This document shows positions 27,043-35,771 of a stretch of 64,000 nucleotides of DNA, in pieces. Position numbers and translations under genes: made by a program. Within the stretch, counting starts at the first letter, position 1. Each line of letters opens with the position of its first letter. A model generated the notes under the pieces. It saw nothing but the letters and a program-made list of their open reading frames with translations, was not told where the DNA came from and did not search any database. This stretch comes from Bosea sp. (in: a-proteobacteria) (GTDB lineage Bacteria; Pseudomonadota; Alphaproteobacteria; Rhizobiales; Beijerinckiaceae), in NCBI GenBank assembly GCA_023910605.1, contig JAAVVV010000001.1, positions 982,698-1,046,697 of the forward strand, written 5' to 3'.

Positions 27043-27476
27043 AATCCGCTCCTCCGGTCACGCCGGGGAGCGGAGGAGAACTGCGCGCCGCCTTCGGAGC
27101 CGGCCATGTTCTCGGCGCCCGCGACCGTGCCCGAGCCGGGAGAGGCCTCGAGCTCGTCGAGATCCGCCTTGCCGGCGGCGAGGTCCTTGAGGAAATCGAG
27201 CTGCACCCTCGCGCGCTTGGCGATCTCCTCGCTCAATCGGTCGGAAGACGGCGCCAGCTTCCAGCAGGCCAGATCGATGCAGGCATCGCGGATCGCGGCC
27301 GGCACCACCGCGAGCGGCAGCTGGTAGCGCTTGCGCAGGTAAGGGTCGATCATGCCCTTGGCCGAGGCCAGCGCGCGCGCCACGGCCACGTCCAGGTCGA
27401 CGTCGGCCGGCACGAGGGTTTCAAGGTGCCCCGCCCCGTAGATCGCTTCGATGTCGGCGAGCGTGGCGTAGGTCAT
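27039..27476 (-). CDS. Mu gp36-like protein (DUF1320)
   Basis: 145 aa. YATLADIEAIYGAGHLETL at the N-terminus, ASAKGMIDPYLRKRYQLPL and AIRDACIDLACWKL are the DUF1320 pattern; this is the head-tail connector gp36 of Mu. A 126-bp gap (27477-27602) upstream contains a 10-bp palindrome CTTAGCTAAG (27563-27572); no late palindrome is there. Confidence 0.88.
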   Translation of the reverse strand: MTYATLADIEAIYGAGHLETLVPADVDLDVAVARALASAKGMIDPYLRKRYQLPLAVVPAAIRDACIDLACWKLAPSSDRLSEEIAKRARVQLDFLKDLAAGKADLDELEASPGSGTVAGAENMAGSEGGAQFSSAPRRDRRSGL

Positions 27477-27602
27477 CAGGCCCTCTTCAAGGCAACTTCA
27501 GGATCGGGCGGAGGGCGGGCTGAGCCCCTATGCTCGTGGCATTCCGAAACGGTGCTGGGGGCCTTAGCTAAGCCGTACCAGACCCTCCTCTGGGGTATTT
27601 CG

Positions 27603-27893
27603 TCAGGCGGCCGGCGCCGGCTCTTCTTCCGCGGCCTTCCCGGGCCGCAGCACCAGCATCGCGTCGCTTTCGATGGCGTCCTGCTGCTCTCGGGTCAGCT
27701 CGCCGGCCGCGATCGTCACCGGCACGGGGCCGAAGGAGAGGCCGGCGCGGCGGCGCGGACCGGACGGGCAGCTGATCTCGACCATCGGCCCGACGGCTTT
27801 CATCTGCACTGTCTCGGGCTGCGCAGTCGTGGTCTGGGAAACCGCGGCGTCGGGGGCAGCGGCGTCGGGCTTCTTCTTGTTTGCGTCGGCCAT
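27603..27893 (-). CDS. Mu gp35-like head protein
   Basis: 96 aa. N-terminal low-complexity Lys/Ala/Pro region, then EISCPSGPRRRAGLSFGPVP and LTREQQDAIESDAMLVLRPG, the pattern of HI1506/gp35-like proteins that follow the capsid gene in Mu-type phages. The role in the head is not established. Confidence 0.65.
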   Translation of the reverse strand: MADANKKKPDAAAPDAAVSQTTTAQPETVQMKAVGPMVEISCPSGPRRRAGLSFGPVPVTIAAGELTREQQDAIESDAMLVLRPGKAAEEEPAPAA

Positions 27894-27970
27894 CGCGGCC
27901 TCCTGGGTAGGGGTTGCTCTCGCTGCAGCCCTCCGGTGGTCCGGAGGGCTGTGTGCGAAGGCACGCCCGC

Positions 27971-28864
27971 TCAGGGCAGCCAGGGCGCGACCATGATCTC
28001 GACGCGCTGCCAGTTGACGTTGTCCTCGCCATTGGCGAGGCGCTGCAGCTTCACCACCCGCTCGGCCGCGAGCTGGTTGGAGGTGCCGACGAGGAGCACG
28101 TTCGGCGTGATCGCGAGCGGCTCGCCGCCATCCTTCTTGAAGCCCGTCATGGCGAAGTAGGCAGCCTCGAAGTTGGCGGCGTTGAGGGTGGCCCTGGAGC
28201 CGAACGCCGTCTGCCAGAAGCCGAAGCCGGCCGTGTTGCGGCTGTCGGCCCCGTAGATGAACTCGTCCCGCATGAACACGTTCTGGTCGTCGGGGTTGTC
28301 GAGCGCGTTGAAGCGCGGCTTCTGCCGCTCCTGGAAGATGAGCGGCTTGATCGCCTTCCTCGTGTCGAGCAGATACCAGGGCGTGCCGCCGCCGGCCTGC
28401 ATGTTGCTGACCGACTGGGTGACGCCGTTCGCGTCGATCACCGGATGGTCGGTGTCGAAGAAGAACTGCCCGTCGAAGCAGTTGGTCGAGAAGCCGTTGC
28501 CGATCGTCTTGAACACGAGCTCGTCCGGCTGGCGCGCGGCGGCGTCGCCGAGCATGGTCATCAGCGGCGCATAGATGCCGTAGCGATCATCCGCGATCTT
28601 GGACCCCTCGACCGAGACCGTGTCCTCCCACTTCTCGTTCACGAGCCGGTAGGCATCGGCCTTGACGTTGTTGATCTGCCGTTCGCCGATCCACTTCCGC
28701 ATGCCCGGGATCTGGCTGAGCCAGGGGTAGAGCTCCTCGGAGGTGGTTGAGGTGACCAGCGTGGCGATGCGGTCCCACATCGGCGCGACGCCGGCGAGGC
28801 CTGTCTGGAAGTTGGCGCGGTAGCCGGTGATCAGCATCCGGAGGTTGGCGCTGTTGATGATCAT
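27971..28864 (-). CDS. major capsid protein (Mu gpT family)
   Basis: 297-aa HK97-fold capsid subunit of the Mu gpT family. SANLRMLITGYRANFQTGLA at residues 5-24, then EELYPWLSQIPGMRKWIGER and VSVEGSKIADDRYGIYAPLM are conserved. The ATG at 28864 has a GGAGGGG-type site (GAGGACCCCTCC inverse context) and begins MIINSANL, the common start. Processed heads are expected from the protease gene upstream. Confidence 0.93.
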   Translation of the reverse strand: MIINSANLRMLITGYRANFQTGLAGVAPMWDRIATLVTSTTSEELYPWLSQIPGMRKWIGERQINNVKADAYRLVNEKWEDTVSVEGSKIADDRYGIYAPLMTMLGDAAARQPDELVFKTIGNGFSTNCFDGQFFFDTDHPVIDANGVTQSVSNMQAGGGTPWYLLDTRKAIKPLIFQERQKPRFNALDNPDDQNVFMRDEFIYGADSRNTAGFGFWQTAFGSRATLNAANFEAAYFAMTGFKKDGGEPLAITPNVLLVGTSNQLAAERVVKLQRLANGEDNVNWQRVEIMVAPWLP

Positions 28865-28919
28865 GGAGGGGTCCTCTGGATGCTCATGAGGCGAGCGTTG
28901 AAGGGCTGTTGAAGGGAGG

Positions 28920-29324
28920 TCAGATGATCTCGACCCAGACGCCGGCCGGCTCGACGCCGCGGACCTTGCCGGCCACGGAGCGGGTGCCCGTGCCGTTGGT
29001 GCGGGCAACCGCGTCGTCGTCGGCGATGAAGCAGTCCTTGCCCAGGTCGGCAGCGAGGACCGGATCGCCGGCGAGGTTCCGGAACAGGAAGGTGCCGACA
29101 TCAAACTCGCCGGTGACGGCGTCGGCCGCACCAGCGCTGTTGTCGAAGGTCTCGCGGGCCCGGCCGAGCGGGATCAGGTTGAGCGCGACCGCGCCGGGCA
29201 CGGCCTTGCCCGCCGCATTGAGCACGCCGAGCGCACCCTTGAAGATGCGTGTGGTGGCCGCGAGCGGCGCGGTGCGGATGTCTGTGCCCTTGGCGGGGGT
29301 ATCGCGCTCGGTGGAGAGGGGCAT
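28920..29324 (-). CDS. probable head decoration / DUF2190-like protein
   Basis: 134 aa, placed between protease/scaffold and capsid. GTFLFRNLAGDPVLAADLGK and GKVRGVEPAGVWVEI are like DUF2190 and phage head decoration proteins. Function inferred from position and pattern. Confidence 0.6.
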   Translation of the reverse strand: MPLSTERDTPAKGTDIRTAPLAATTRIFKGALGVLNAAGKAVPGAVALNLIPLGRARETFDNSAGAADAVTGEFDVGTFLFRNLAGDPVLAADLGKDCFIADDDAVARTNGTGTRSVAGKVRGVEPAGVWVEII

Positions 29325-29379
29325 GGTCGTCGTCCTGTGATGAGGGGCGGGTTGGTTTCAGATGCCGGCCGCGCCGGCG

Positions 29380-29865
29380 TCAGGCGGCGGCCTTCCGGTA
29401 GGCCGCCTCGTCGATGCCGAGGGTGCTGCACAGCGCCTTTTCCTCGGTGGTGAGGGCGCCAGCCGTGCTGGCGGGGTCGGTCTTCGGCTCCGGGTCTGCG
29501 CCAGGCGTGAGCACAGCCGGCATGGCCTCGATCGCGGCCTTGGTGGCGTCAAAGCTGTTCAGCGCCAGCGCGACATAGGCCTCGCGCGCCGCGGGGGCGA
29601 TTTTCCCGGCCTTGACCGCGTCGTCCACCAGGCTGCCGGCGCGGGCCTTGCGGTCGGCTTCGGCGATGGCGTCGAGTTCGGCCCGGGCCTTGTTGAGCGC
29701 CGCAAGCGTTTCGTCATGCTGGGCCTTGGGCACGAAGCGCGTGACGTCGCTCTGGGCATTGAGGGCCTTGTCGTGCTCCACCTTCAGCGCATTGCAGGCG
29801 GAGACGATCTCGGCGTCGCTGGCATCGGGCTTCAGGCCGAGCAGCTTGATCAGCAGTTCCTTCAC
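29380..29865 (-). CDS. internally started scaffold protein (Mu gpZ-like)
   Basis: In-frame start inside the protease gene: GTG at 29865 preceded by a full AAGGAGG ribosome site (29871-29877) with a 5-base spacer. It would give a 161-aa protein (VKELLIKLLGLKPD...), i.e. only the helical C-terminal part. Mu makes its scaffold Z in the same nested way from gene I. The site is seen; the product is inferred. Confidence 0.75.
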   Translation of the reverse strand: MKELLIKLLGLKPDASDAEIVSACNALKVEHDKALNAQSDVTRFVPKAQHDETLAALNKARAELDAIAEADRKARAGSLVDDAVKAGKIAPAAREAYVALALNSFDATKAAIEAMPAVLTPGADPEPKTDPASTAGALTTEEKALCSTLGIDEAAYRKAAA

Positions 29866-30393
29866 GGGATCCTCCTTGGAAGGCATGGTCGATGGCGCGG
29901 CGCGGTTCAGCGCCTTGAGGTCGAGATTGGGGCGGTGCGTGAGCCCGGCAGAGGCGATGGCGGCGACCTCCATCGGGTCGGTCTCGCGCCGGTAGAGCAG
30001 GACCGGAGATATGAAGCGCCACTCGCGCGCAGCGATGGAATTGGCGGCGCGGGCCGACCAGTCGACGCGGCCCCAGATGGCGCCATCGCGGACCTCGAGC
30101 TCCTCGATCCACCCGGCCGCCGGCGTGTCGTCGCCCGGCGAGCGCAGCTCGAAATCGTGCTCATAGTCGATCACGAGCGGCAGCATCGGCCGCGTCATGG
30201 CGACGATGGCTTCGGGGTCGGACACGTGGAAGCGGCGCTTGTCGCGGCCGACGACCAGACGTCCGGCCGGATAGAGCATGATCCAGTCGGGGGCTCCGCC
30301 GGCGGCATTGAGCGCGACCGCGCGGCCGGCCGCCTGGGGCATGTCGGCCGCGGCGGAGCAAAGGGCACGCTGGAGGGCTGTGTTGCGAAGCAT
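29380..30393 (-). CDS. head maturation protease (Mu gpI family) with C-terminal scaffold
   Basis: 337 aa. N-terminal protease part: WIMLYPAGRLVVGRDKRRFH, LVIDYEHDFELRSPG (catalytic-type YEH) and REWRFISPVLLYRRETDPME (residues 37-160). After about residue 176 the protein becomes a helical scaffold (FVPKAQHDETLAALNKARAE). Palindrome B lies 35 bp upstream of the first ATG (30393); a later ATG at 30342 (MPQAAGR) would give the same 80-bp spacing as the other palindromes. Neither has a strong ribosome site. Confidence 0.9.
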   Translation of the reverse strand: MLRNTALQRALCSAAADMPQAAGRAVALNAAGGAPDWIMLYPAGRLVVGRDKRRFHVSDPEAIVAMTRPMLPLVIDYEHDFELRSPGDDTPAAGWIEELEVRDGAIWGRVDWSARAANSIAAREWRFISPVLLYRRETDPMEVAAIASAGLTHRPNLDLKALNRAAPSTMPSKEDPVKELLIKLLGLKPDASDAEIVSACNALKVEHDKALNAQSDVTRFVPKAQHDETLAALNKARAELDAIAEADRKARAGSLVDDAVKAGKIAPAAREAYVALALNSFDATKAAIEAMPAVLTPGADPEPKTDPASTAGALTTEEKALCSTLGIDEAAYRKAAA

Positions 30394-30427
30394 GCCCCAC
30401 AGTGGCGGGGTAGCCGGGGCTGCGGCG

Positions 30428-30445
30428 CGGTGAACCGGTTCACCG
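30428..30445 (-). promoter_or_regulatory. late-block palindrome, copy B (upstream of protease)
   Basis: CGGTGAACCGGTTCACCG, perfect 18-bp palindrome in the 141-bp gap between the MuF-like and protease genes. The coding-strand downstream side again reads CGCCG. Mu has its C-dependent late promoter PI at the equivalent place, upstream of I. Confidence 0.75.
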
Positions 30446-30534
30446 TCATGGCCCGCCCGCTTTGCGGATCAGCGCAGCCTATGCTAGATCAGCGTCGCGG
30501 TCGAGCCAGTAGCGCTGCCTTGTGCATGAGGGGG

Positions 30535-31740
30535 TTACGACCCTCCGGCCGCGTCGATCATCTCCCGCCATTGCCGGTCGCTGACGACGTGGATGCTGTT
30601 CAGGAACAGCTCGCCCACGGCGCTTGCCTTGATGACGATCACATGAGGCCGGCCATCGATCCGGCGCGGCAGCATCAGCTTTGATCCCTCCACGACCGGC
30701 TCGTTGGCATCCAGCATCTCCTGGAGCGGCAATGCCGCGAGATCGAGGCCATGCTTGCCGACGATCTTGGCAGCATCGGCGGCCGAGACCGTGATGACGC
30801 GTGATGCGCCGGCGCGCGGCAACCGGGCCGCGACGGCATCGCTCAGCACAGCGACAGGCCAGCGCAGCCGGCCGATTTCGGCCTGCTGGGGCTCGAGCCG
30901 CCGCGCATGGTCGAAGCCGGCCTTGTTCCGCACGACATAATCAAAGGCCGGGTCCTGCCTGAGACCCGCCACCGCCGCGCGCCTGGCATCGTCCGAGCTC
31001 ATGCGCTCGATGCGGGACACAAGCTCCTGCCCGGCCATGCGCTGGCGGCTCATTCCGGCATTGTTGTCCCAGCCAGGGTCGATGCCCTTCGGCACTGCCC
31101 TCGTCTGGCCGGTTGTTCTGGATGTCCATGGCTGTGGATCGAGCGGCGGCCTGCGCAGCTTAGCCGGCGGCAGGTCATCGCGCGGCTCCGATCGGGGGCG
31201 CGTGCGGCATTTGCAGCGCCAGCCATTGGGCGGGAAGTGGGTGCGCCACCATGGATCGTCGACCGGCAGCGTGGTCCCCACCCAGGCGCAGTGCTCGGGG
31301 CGCTTTCGCTCCGAAAGCGAGACGACATATTCGAGGAAAGGCAGGAAGTCCTTGTTCGCCTGCAGGTCGATCCATTCGCCGGCGGCCTGCGCCGAACGGA
31401 TGTTGGCGTCGTAGATCAGGTTCAGCCGCCGCGCGCTGCCCAGTTGCTCTGTCACTGTTCTGCCCGTGGCGTCGACGCTTTCGCGGGTGCCCCACCAGCC
31501 CTTCGCCTTGAGCGTCGGCTCCAGCGCCTGGCGGAATTCATGGAAGGGCATGCCCTCGCCGATGGCCTTGCGCAGCTCGGTCTTGATGTCGTCGAGAATG
31601 TCGAAGCCGGCGCTGCGGGCGACCGTGAAGCCGAAGGCGTGCTCGGCCGGCGTGAAGGCATCCCAGGCGCGCGTCGCCACGGTCGGCCGCCGGTCGAAAT
31701 AGCCGGTCACCGCGTCGCGGATGGCGCCGAGCTCGCTCAC
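30535..31740 (-). CDS. MuF-like minor head protein with C-terminal nuclease-like domain
   Basis: 401 aa. N-terminal MuF/SPP1-gp7 head morphogenesis domain: LRKAIGEGMPFHEFRQALEP, RRLNLIYDANIRSAQAAGEW and WRTHFPPNGWRCKCRTRPRS (residues 55-185). A linker leads to a separate 120-residue C-terminal domain (from about 285, RVITVSAADAAKIVGKHGLD ... RPHVIVIKASAVGELFLNSI ... VSDRQWREMI) that resembles the barnase/EndoU/RelE-like nuclease domains (PBECR) fused to some MuF proteins. Function of the tail domain is inference. Confidence 0.82.
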   Translation of the reverse strand: MSELGAIRDAVTGYFDRRPTVATRAWDAFTPAEHAFGFTVARSAGFDILDDIKTELRKAIGEGMPFHEFRQALEPTLKAKGWWGTRESVDATGRTVTEQLGSARRLNLIYDANIRSAQAAGEWIDLQANKDFLPFLEYVVSLSERKRPEHCAWVGTTLPVDDPWWRTHFPPNGWRCKCRTRPRSEPRDDLPPAKLRRPPLDPQPWTSRTTGQTRAVPKGIDPGWDNNAGMSRQRMAGQELVSRIERMSSDDARRAAVAGLRQDPAFDYVVRNKAGFDHARRLEPQQAEIGRLRWPVAVLSDAVAARLPRAGASRVITVSAADAAKIVGKHGLDLAALPLQEMLDANEPVVEGSKLMLPRRIDGRPHVIVIKASAVGELFLNSIHVVSDRQWREMIDAAGGS

Positions 31741-31852
31741 CTGATGCTTGCCCGCACAAAACGCCCGTGGGCGGCCGCGGCCTGCTCAGTGGCCACATGC
31801 GCGTGGCAACCTGCTCTTGGCCGTCCTGCCCGCTTTAAAACCGCTTCTCGGA

Positions 31853-33487
31853 TCATTCCGAAGCCTCGGGCCGCTTGGCGGCGCGTCCGATGAGCGTGCC
31901 GACCGCGATCCGGCGCGCCAGCCGGGCAACCGGCAGGGTCGCGGCCATGGCGTTCAGCGCCTCCTCGAAGGCTGCGTAGCTCTGCGCCTGAGCGGCTGCC
32001 TCAGTGACCGCTTCGACGATGGGCGCGAGATCCGGCCGCCAGTCGGCCATCAGCTCGTCGACCAGCTTGTCGATCTCGTCCGTCTCGGCCGCGGTGTTCA
32101 GCGCCCGCCTTGTCTCGCCGCAGCCGGGGCAGCCTGCCCTGTCGAAGAGGCTGTTGAGCGCTGTGGCAGGCGGCGGCGCGGGCGTGGCTCTTTCTGGCGT
32201 TGCAGGGGCAGCGGCCGGCGGCGACAGCACCTCGTCGTCATCCTCGGGGTCGGTCAGGCCGAGCGGCTCGCGTACCTCGTCCTGGCGGACCTTGAGCCCG
32301 AGCGGCACCAGCTTGTGCAGCGCGTCGGCCAGCGCCGTGATGTCCCGCGCCACCCTGACCGGCAGAGCCACGCGCCACGCGCCATGAGCGTTGGGGCCGA
32401 AGTTCACGGCAACATAGGGCTCGATCAGCATCCGGTTGAGCGTGGCGGCGAGCTGGTCGGCATCGGCCTTCTTGATGTCGGTGCGCACCAGGTCGTGCAC
32501 CTCGGCCTGCGCCTTGGAGGAGCCGGCATCGGCCGTCATGGTCTGGCCGATGATGGCCTTGGAGATCTGCTTGTCGAGATAGTCGGCCATGCCCTCAAAG
32601 GGCTTCTCGGAGAAGCCCTTGCTCTCGACGAACTCGATCTCCATCGACAGGGGAATGATCGCGGCCGCATCCGAGCCGAGATCGCGCACCGCCCGGAGCA
32701 GCACGGCCTTGTCCTCTGCCGAGGCTCCGGGGCCGTATTTGCCGAGGCGCAGCGGCATGCCGTAGACCTCGAGAAAGGTCATCCAGTCCTTCATGGTGAA
32801 GCTCTTCATCATGAAGGCCCAGGCAGCGAGGCGCGCGAGACCGGACCGCGCCGGCAGTCCCGATTTGAGCCTTGGGCAGTGGATGATCCATTTCAGGGGA
32901 TCGAGCGGCACGCCGTCGGCGTTGGCGTCGGCGCGCAGCCTGAGCTCCGACAGTGTCTCGCGGTCAAACTGGAAGACGCGCGGATCATGCCGCTTGAACC
33001 GGGCGGGCCGCCAGCGCCTGGCGCCCGTCTCCCAGATGATCTCGACGGCAGCATAGCCCTTGCCGAGACCGTCCAGCAGATCGTCGATCAGCTCACCGAA
33101 TTCCGGCCGGTCGAGAATGTCCTCGCGGATGGCGTCGGCGATCTCGTCCGCCTTCTGCTTCGCCTGCCGTCCCTTGAGCACGGGCTCGATGCCGGCGATC
33201 GCGCGCTTCCTCGTGGACAGCACCGAGGCGTATTGGAGCTCGCGCTCCTCCATTTCCTCGGCGAGGGTCAGGAAGTCGCGCATGTCGCCTTCCTGCGCCC
33301 GGCGCAGCGTGGCGGCGAGCCGTCCGGGCAGAAGGCCTGCGGCGACCGTCTCGCCGAAGAGCTGGCGCACGCCGGAGATGGTCGGCAGCTCGACCTCGCG
33401 GGTCAGCGCCCGGGGCTTGAGCGCCAGCCCGTCGGCACCGACGAGCGGCCGTCCGTCAATGCCCAGGATCGATGTTGACGTTGCCAT
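31853..33487 (-). CDS. portal protein (Mu gp29, DUF935)
   Basis: 544-aa portal, the dodecameric DNA gate of the head. EEMEERELQYASVLSTRKRA near residue 77, AAVEIIWETGARRWRPARFK and the WMTFLEVYGMPLRLGKYGPG block (near 225) are diagnostic of DUF935. The last 130 residues form a Pro/Ala-rich linker and helices. Lies between terminase and MuF genes as in Mu. Confidence 0.93.
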   Translation of the reverse strand: MATSTSILGIDGRPLVGADGLALKPRALTREVELPTISGVRQLFGETVAAGLLPGRLAATLRRAQEGDMRDFLTLAEEMEERELQYASVLSTRKRAIAGIEPVLKGRQAKQKADEIADAIREDILDRPEFGELIDDLLDGLGKGYAAVEIIWETGARRWRPARFKRHDPRVFQFDRETLSELRLRADANADGVPLDPLKWIIHCPRLKSGLPARSGLARLAAWAFMMKSFTMKDWMTFLEVYGMPLRLGKYGPGASAEDKAVLLRAVRDLGSDAAAIIPLSMEIEFVESKGFSEKPFEGMADYLDKQISKAIIGQTMTADAGSSKAQAEVHDLVRTDIKKADADQLAATLNRMLIEPYVAVNFGPNAHGAWRVALPVRVARDITALADALHKLVPLGLKVRQDEVREPLGLTDPEDDDEVLSPPAAAPATPERATPAPPPATALNSLFDRAGCPGCGETRRALNTAAETDEIDKLVDELMADWRPDLAPIVEAVTEAAAQAQSYAAFEEALNAMAATLPVARLARRIAVGTLIGRAAKRPEASE

Positions 33488-33499
33488 CGCCGTGTCTCC

Positions 33500-35149
33500 T
33501 CACCAGAGCCCGTCGGGCCTGCGCCCGACCATGACGTCGCGCATGTCATCCATCGTCGACCGCAGGCGCAGGCCCGTGCGGGCGTCGGCGCCGTCGCGAT
33601 CCGGCCGCGCGCGTGCCGATTGGTAGCCATAGTCCATCGCGCCGGCCGCGCGCGTCGCCTCATAGGCCAGCGCCAATGCGATCGCCGCGTCGCCATGGCG
33701 CGTGCCGCCCCCGGCCGATGCCTTGCGCAGGGCCGGCAGGGTCGCCACGCCGCGCAGCACCTTGAGAGCGCGCAGGTCGGCCGCGACGTCCGCGTCGCGC
33801 GGGATCAGGATCATGTCGTCCTCGAAGGCCGCCTTGAAGGGCGGCATGACCAGCCGGTAGAATTCCAGCGTGATCCGCACCGCCTCGGCCCCGTGCTGCA
33901 GCGCGAGCTCCTCGGCCATGCCAGCCCCGATGCCGGTGGCATCGACCTTGAATGCGATGCGGCGCGGCAATCCCTGCCAGAGAGCAACCGCCACCTGCGT
34001 CTGCTGTTCGAAGGGCAGGCGGTCCATCTCGATGAGGAAAGGGCAGACCCGGCGCATGGTGCGGCCGATCTGGAGCGGGGCCAGCACGCTCAGGTCGCGG
34101 TAGCGGCCGACGTCCATGCCGAGCGCCGATTGCAGCATGGGGTCGAGCCCCGCCAGCATGGCGGGCTTGAGTTCGTCGTCGATCCACGCGCCGATCTCGG
34201 CACGGCGACGATGGGCCGGCAGGTGCGTGAACGAGACGGGCACGGAGAGCCGAAGCACCGGCGCGTCATGCATGCGCGCCTCGATCAGCGGGCCGGGCAG
34301 GAACACGCCGGACCCCTGTGACGGGATGCAGTAGAGTTCCTCGTCCGCGCCGTCGCGGTAGTCGTCGACCAGCTTCTCGCGCCAGTCGGCCTCGGCTGCT
34401 GGCGACCAGGCGCCATGCTTGCCGCCATTGACGAGACAGATGCGCTCGAACAGTCCGTCGGCCAGCGCCTCATCCAGGTCGAAGCGGACGAGGCCGTAGC
34501 GGGCGCGGCCGGCTCGAATGTCGGTGATGACCTGATTGAACGGGTTGTCCGCGCCGTTGTGTGTCGAGATCACCAGAACCTTGCCGCCCCAGACCAGGAA
34601 GGCGAGCGCGGCCTTGAGCAGCTCGGCGAGGTTGTCGACGAAGGCCGCCTCGTCGAGGATCGCGAAGCCCTGCCGGCCGCGCAGCGAGCGCGGCTTCGAC
34701 GAGAGCGCGACGATCGAGAAGCCCGAGGCGAAGTCGATCTTGAGCGCCTGGATGCCCTTGTCGGAGCCGTCGTCGAACAGGACCTCGGACATCGTGCCGG
34801 CGGCGCGTTCGAACAGGCGCGCCCACATCGCGGCCGCGTCGATGAACTCCTTCGCCATGTCATGGCTGGTGCCCATGTAGAGCGTGTCCATGCCGCCATC
34901 GGCGCGGCTCGATGCGGAGCGCAGCACGGCGTCGGCCGCGGCTCCCCAGGTCGCCCCGGTGCGGCGGCTCTTCTCGACGAAGACGACGTCATGGTCCTCG
35001 CAGGCCTGGCCGATCGCGCGCTGGTAGTTCAGCAGCGCCGGCGTCTCTTCCCAGCTCTCCGGCGTGGCGCGGCCCTGGGCTGCGCGCAGCAGCGCCCATT
35101 CATCGCGCGACGGCCTCGCGCTGACGTCGTCGGGCTCGTCAGGCGCCAT
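33500..35149 (-). CDS. terminase large subunit (Mu gp28-like)
   Basis: 549-aa packaging motor. ATPase: Walker A-like VEKSRRTGATWG (near residue 57) and Walker B GFAILDEAAF (near 155), then VLVISTHNG (coupling motif). Nuclease: acidic residues in GMDVGRYRDLS, FKVDATGIGAG and RHGDAAIALALA. Mu-type terminases package headful style, cutting host DNA beyond the phage end. ATG at 35149 overlaps the gp27-like gene. Confidence 0.93.
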   Translation of the reverse strand: MAPDEPDDVSARPSRDEWALLRAAQGRATPESWEETPALLNYQRAIGQACEDHDVVFVEKSRRTGATWGAAADAVLRSASSRADGGMDTLYMGTSHDMAKEFIDAAAMWARLFERAAGTMSEVLFDDGSDKGIQALKIDFASGFSIVALSSKPRSLRGRQGFAILDEAAFVDNLAELLKAALAFLVWGGKVLVISTHNGADNPFNQVITDIRAGRARYGLVRFDLDEALADGLFERICLVNGGKHGAWSPAAEADWREKLVDDYRDGADEELYCIPSQGSGVFLPGPLIEARMHDAPVLRLSVPVSFTHLPAHRRRAEIGAWIDDELKPAMLAGLDPMLQSALGMDVGRYRDLSVLAPLQIGRTMRRVCPFLIEMDRLPFEQQTQVAVALWQGLPRRIAFKVDATGIGAGMAEELALQHGAEAVRITLEFYRLVMPPFKAAFEDDMILIPRDADVAADLRALKVLRGVATLPALRKASAGGGTRHGDAAIALALAYEATRAAGAMDYGYQSARARPDRDGADARTGLRLRSTMDDMRDVMVGRRPDGLW

Positions 35150-35771
35150 CGCGGACCCCGAAGAGCTCGCGCCGGAACTCGCGCTTGGCCTCTGGCGACA
35201 GCCCGCGCAGCGCGCCAACCTTCTCGATCGCCGCCTCGGCCTGCTTGGCGAAATTCTTCTCGATCAGGATCTTCATGTCGGCCGTGACCTTCTTGGCCTG
35301 CTCGGCGTTCTTCAGCGCCAGCGCGAAGTTGGCCATCATCTCGGCCGACCAGTCGGCGGCCGGCACGCCGTCGGCGCGTTCGAGCATCTCGAAGATCAGC
35401 GTCTTGATGGTCTCGGCCAGCATGAGGGTCAGATCCTCGTCGCCGCCCTGCTCGAGCTTGCTGGCCAGCGCCGTGGCGATCTCGCGCGTCTCGGCGAGCC
35501 GGCGACCATGGGCTGCCAGGCGCATGGTCTTGCGGTTGAAGGCCGAGGACGAGATCTGCGGCGGGTCCATGACGCCCGCTGCAAAGGCCAACGCCCGCAG
35601 CTCCGCATTGAACTGATCGAGGATCTCGATCTGCGGCAGATCATTGTCGCGCAGCTTGCCAAGCGCCGCCTGCACGGCGGGCTCGGCCCATTCCGGCAGG
35701 AGGTCGATGGAAGAGAGCCGGCCGCGACCTCTTTTCATGACATGCGATCCCGCTCCGGCTTCATCGCTCAC
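35139..35771 (-). CDS. Mu gp27-like protein (DUF3486, probable small terminase)
   Basis: 210 aa. RLSSIDLLPEWAEPAVQAAL near residue 18, then LRDNDLPQIEILDQFNAELR are DUF3486 hallmarks; the remainder is helical. It is probably the DNA-recognition subunit of the terminase. The first ATG (35771) overlaps the preceding stop; an internal ATG at 35738 is possible. Confidence 0.88.
   Translation of the reverse strand: MSDEAGAGSHVMKRGRGRLSSIDLLPEWAEPAVQAALGKLRDNDLPQIEILDQFNAELRALAFAAGVMDPPQISSSAFNRKTMRLAAHGRRLAETREIATALASKLEQGGDEDLTLMLAETIKTLIFEMLERADGVPAADWSAEMMANFALALKNAEQAKKVTADMKILIEKNFAKQAEAAIEKVGALRGLSPEAKREFRRELFGVRDGA

Noticed and set aside
27563..27572. CTTAGCTAAG palindrome between gp35 and gp36 genes as a regulatory site
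   Set aside because: Short, single copy, with no supporting promoter elements.
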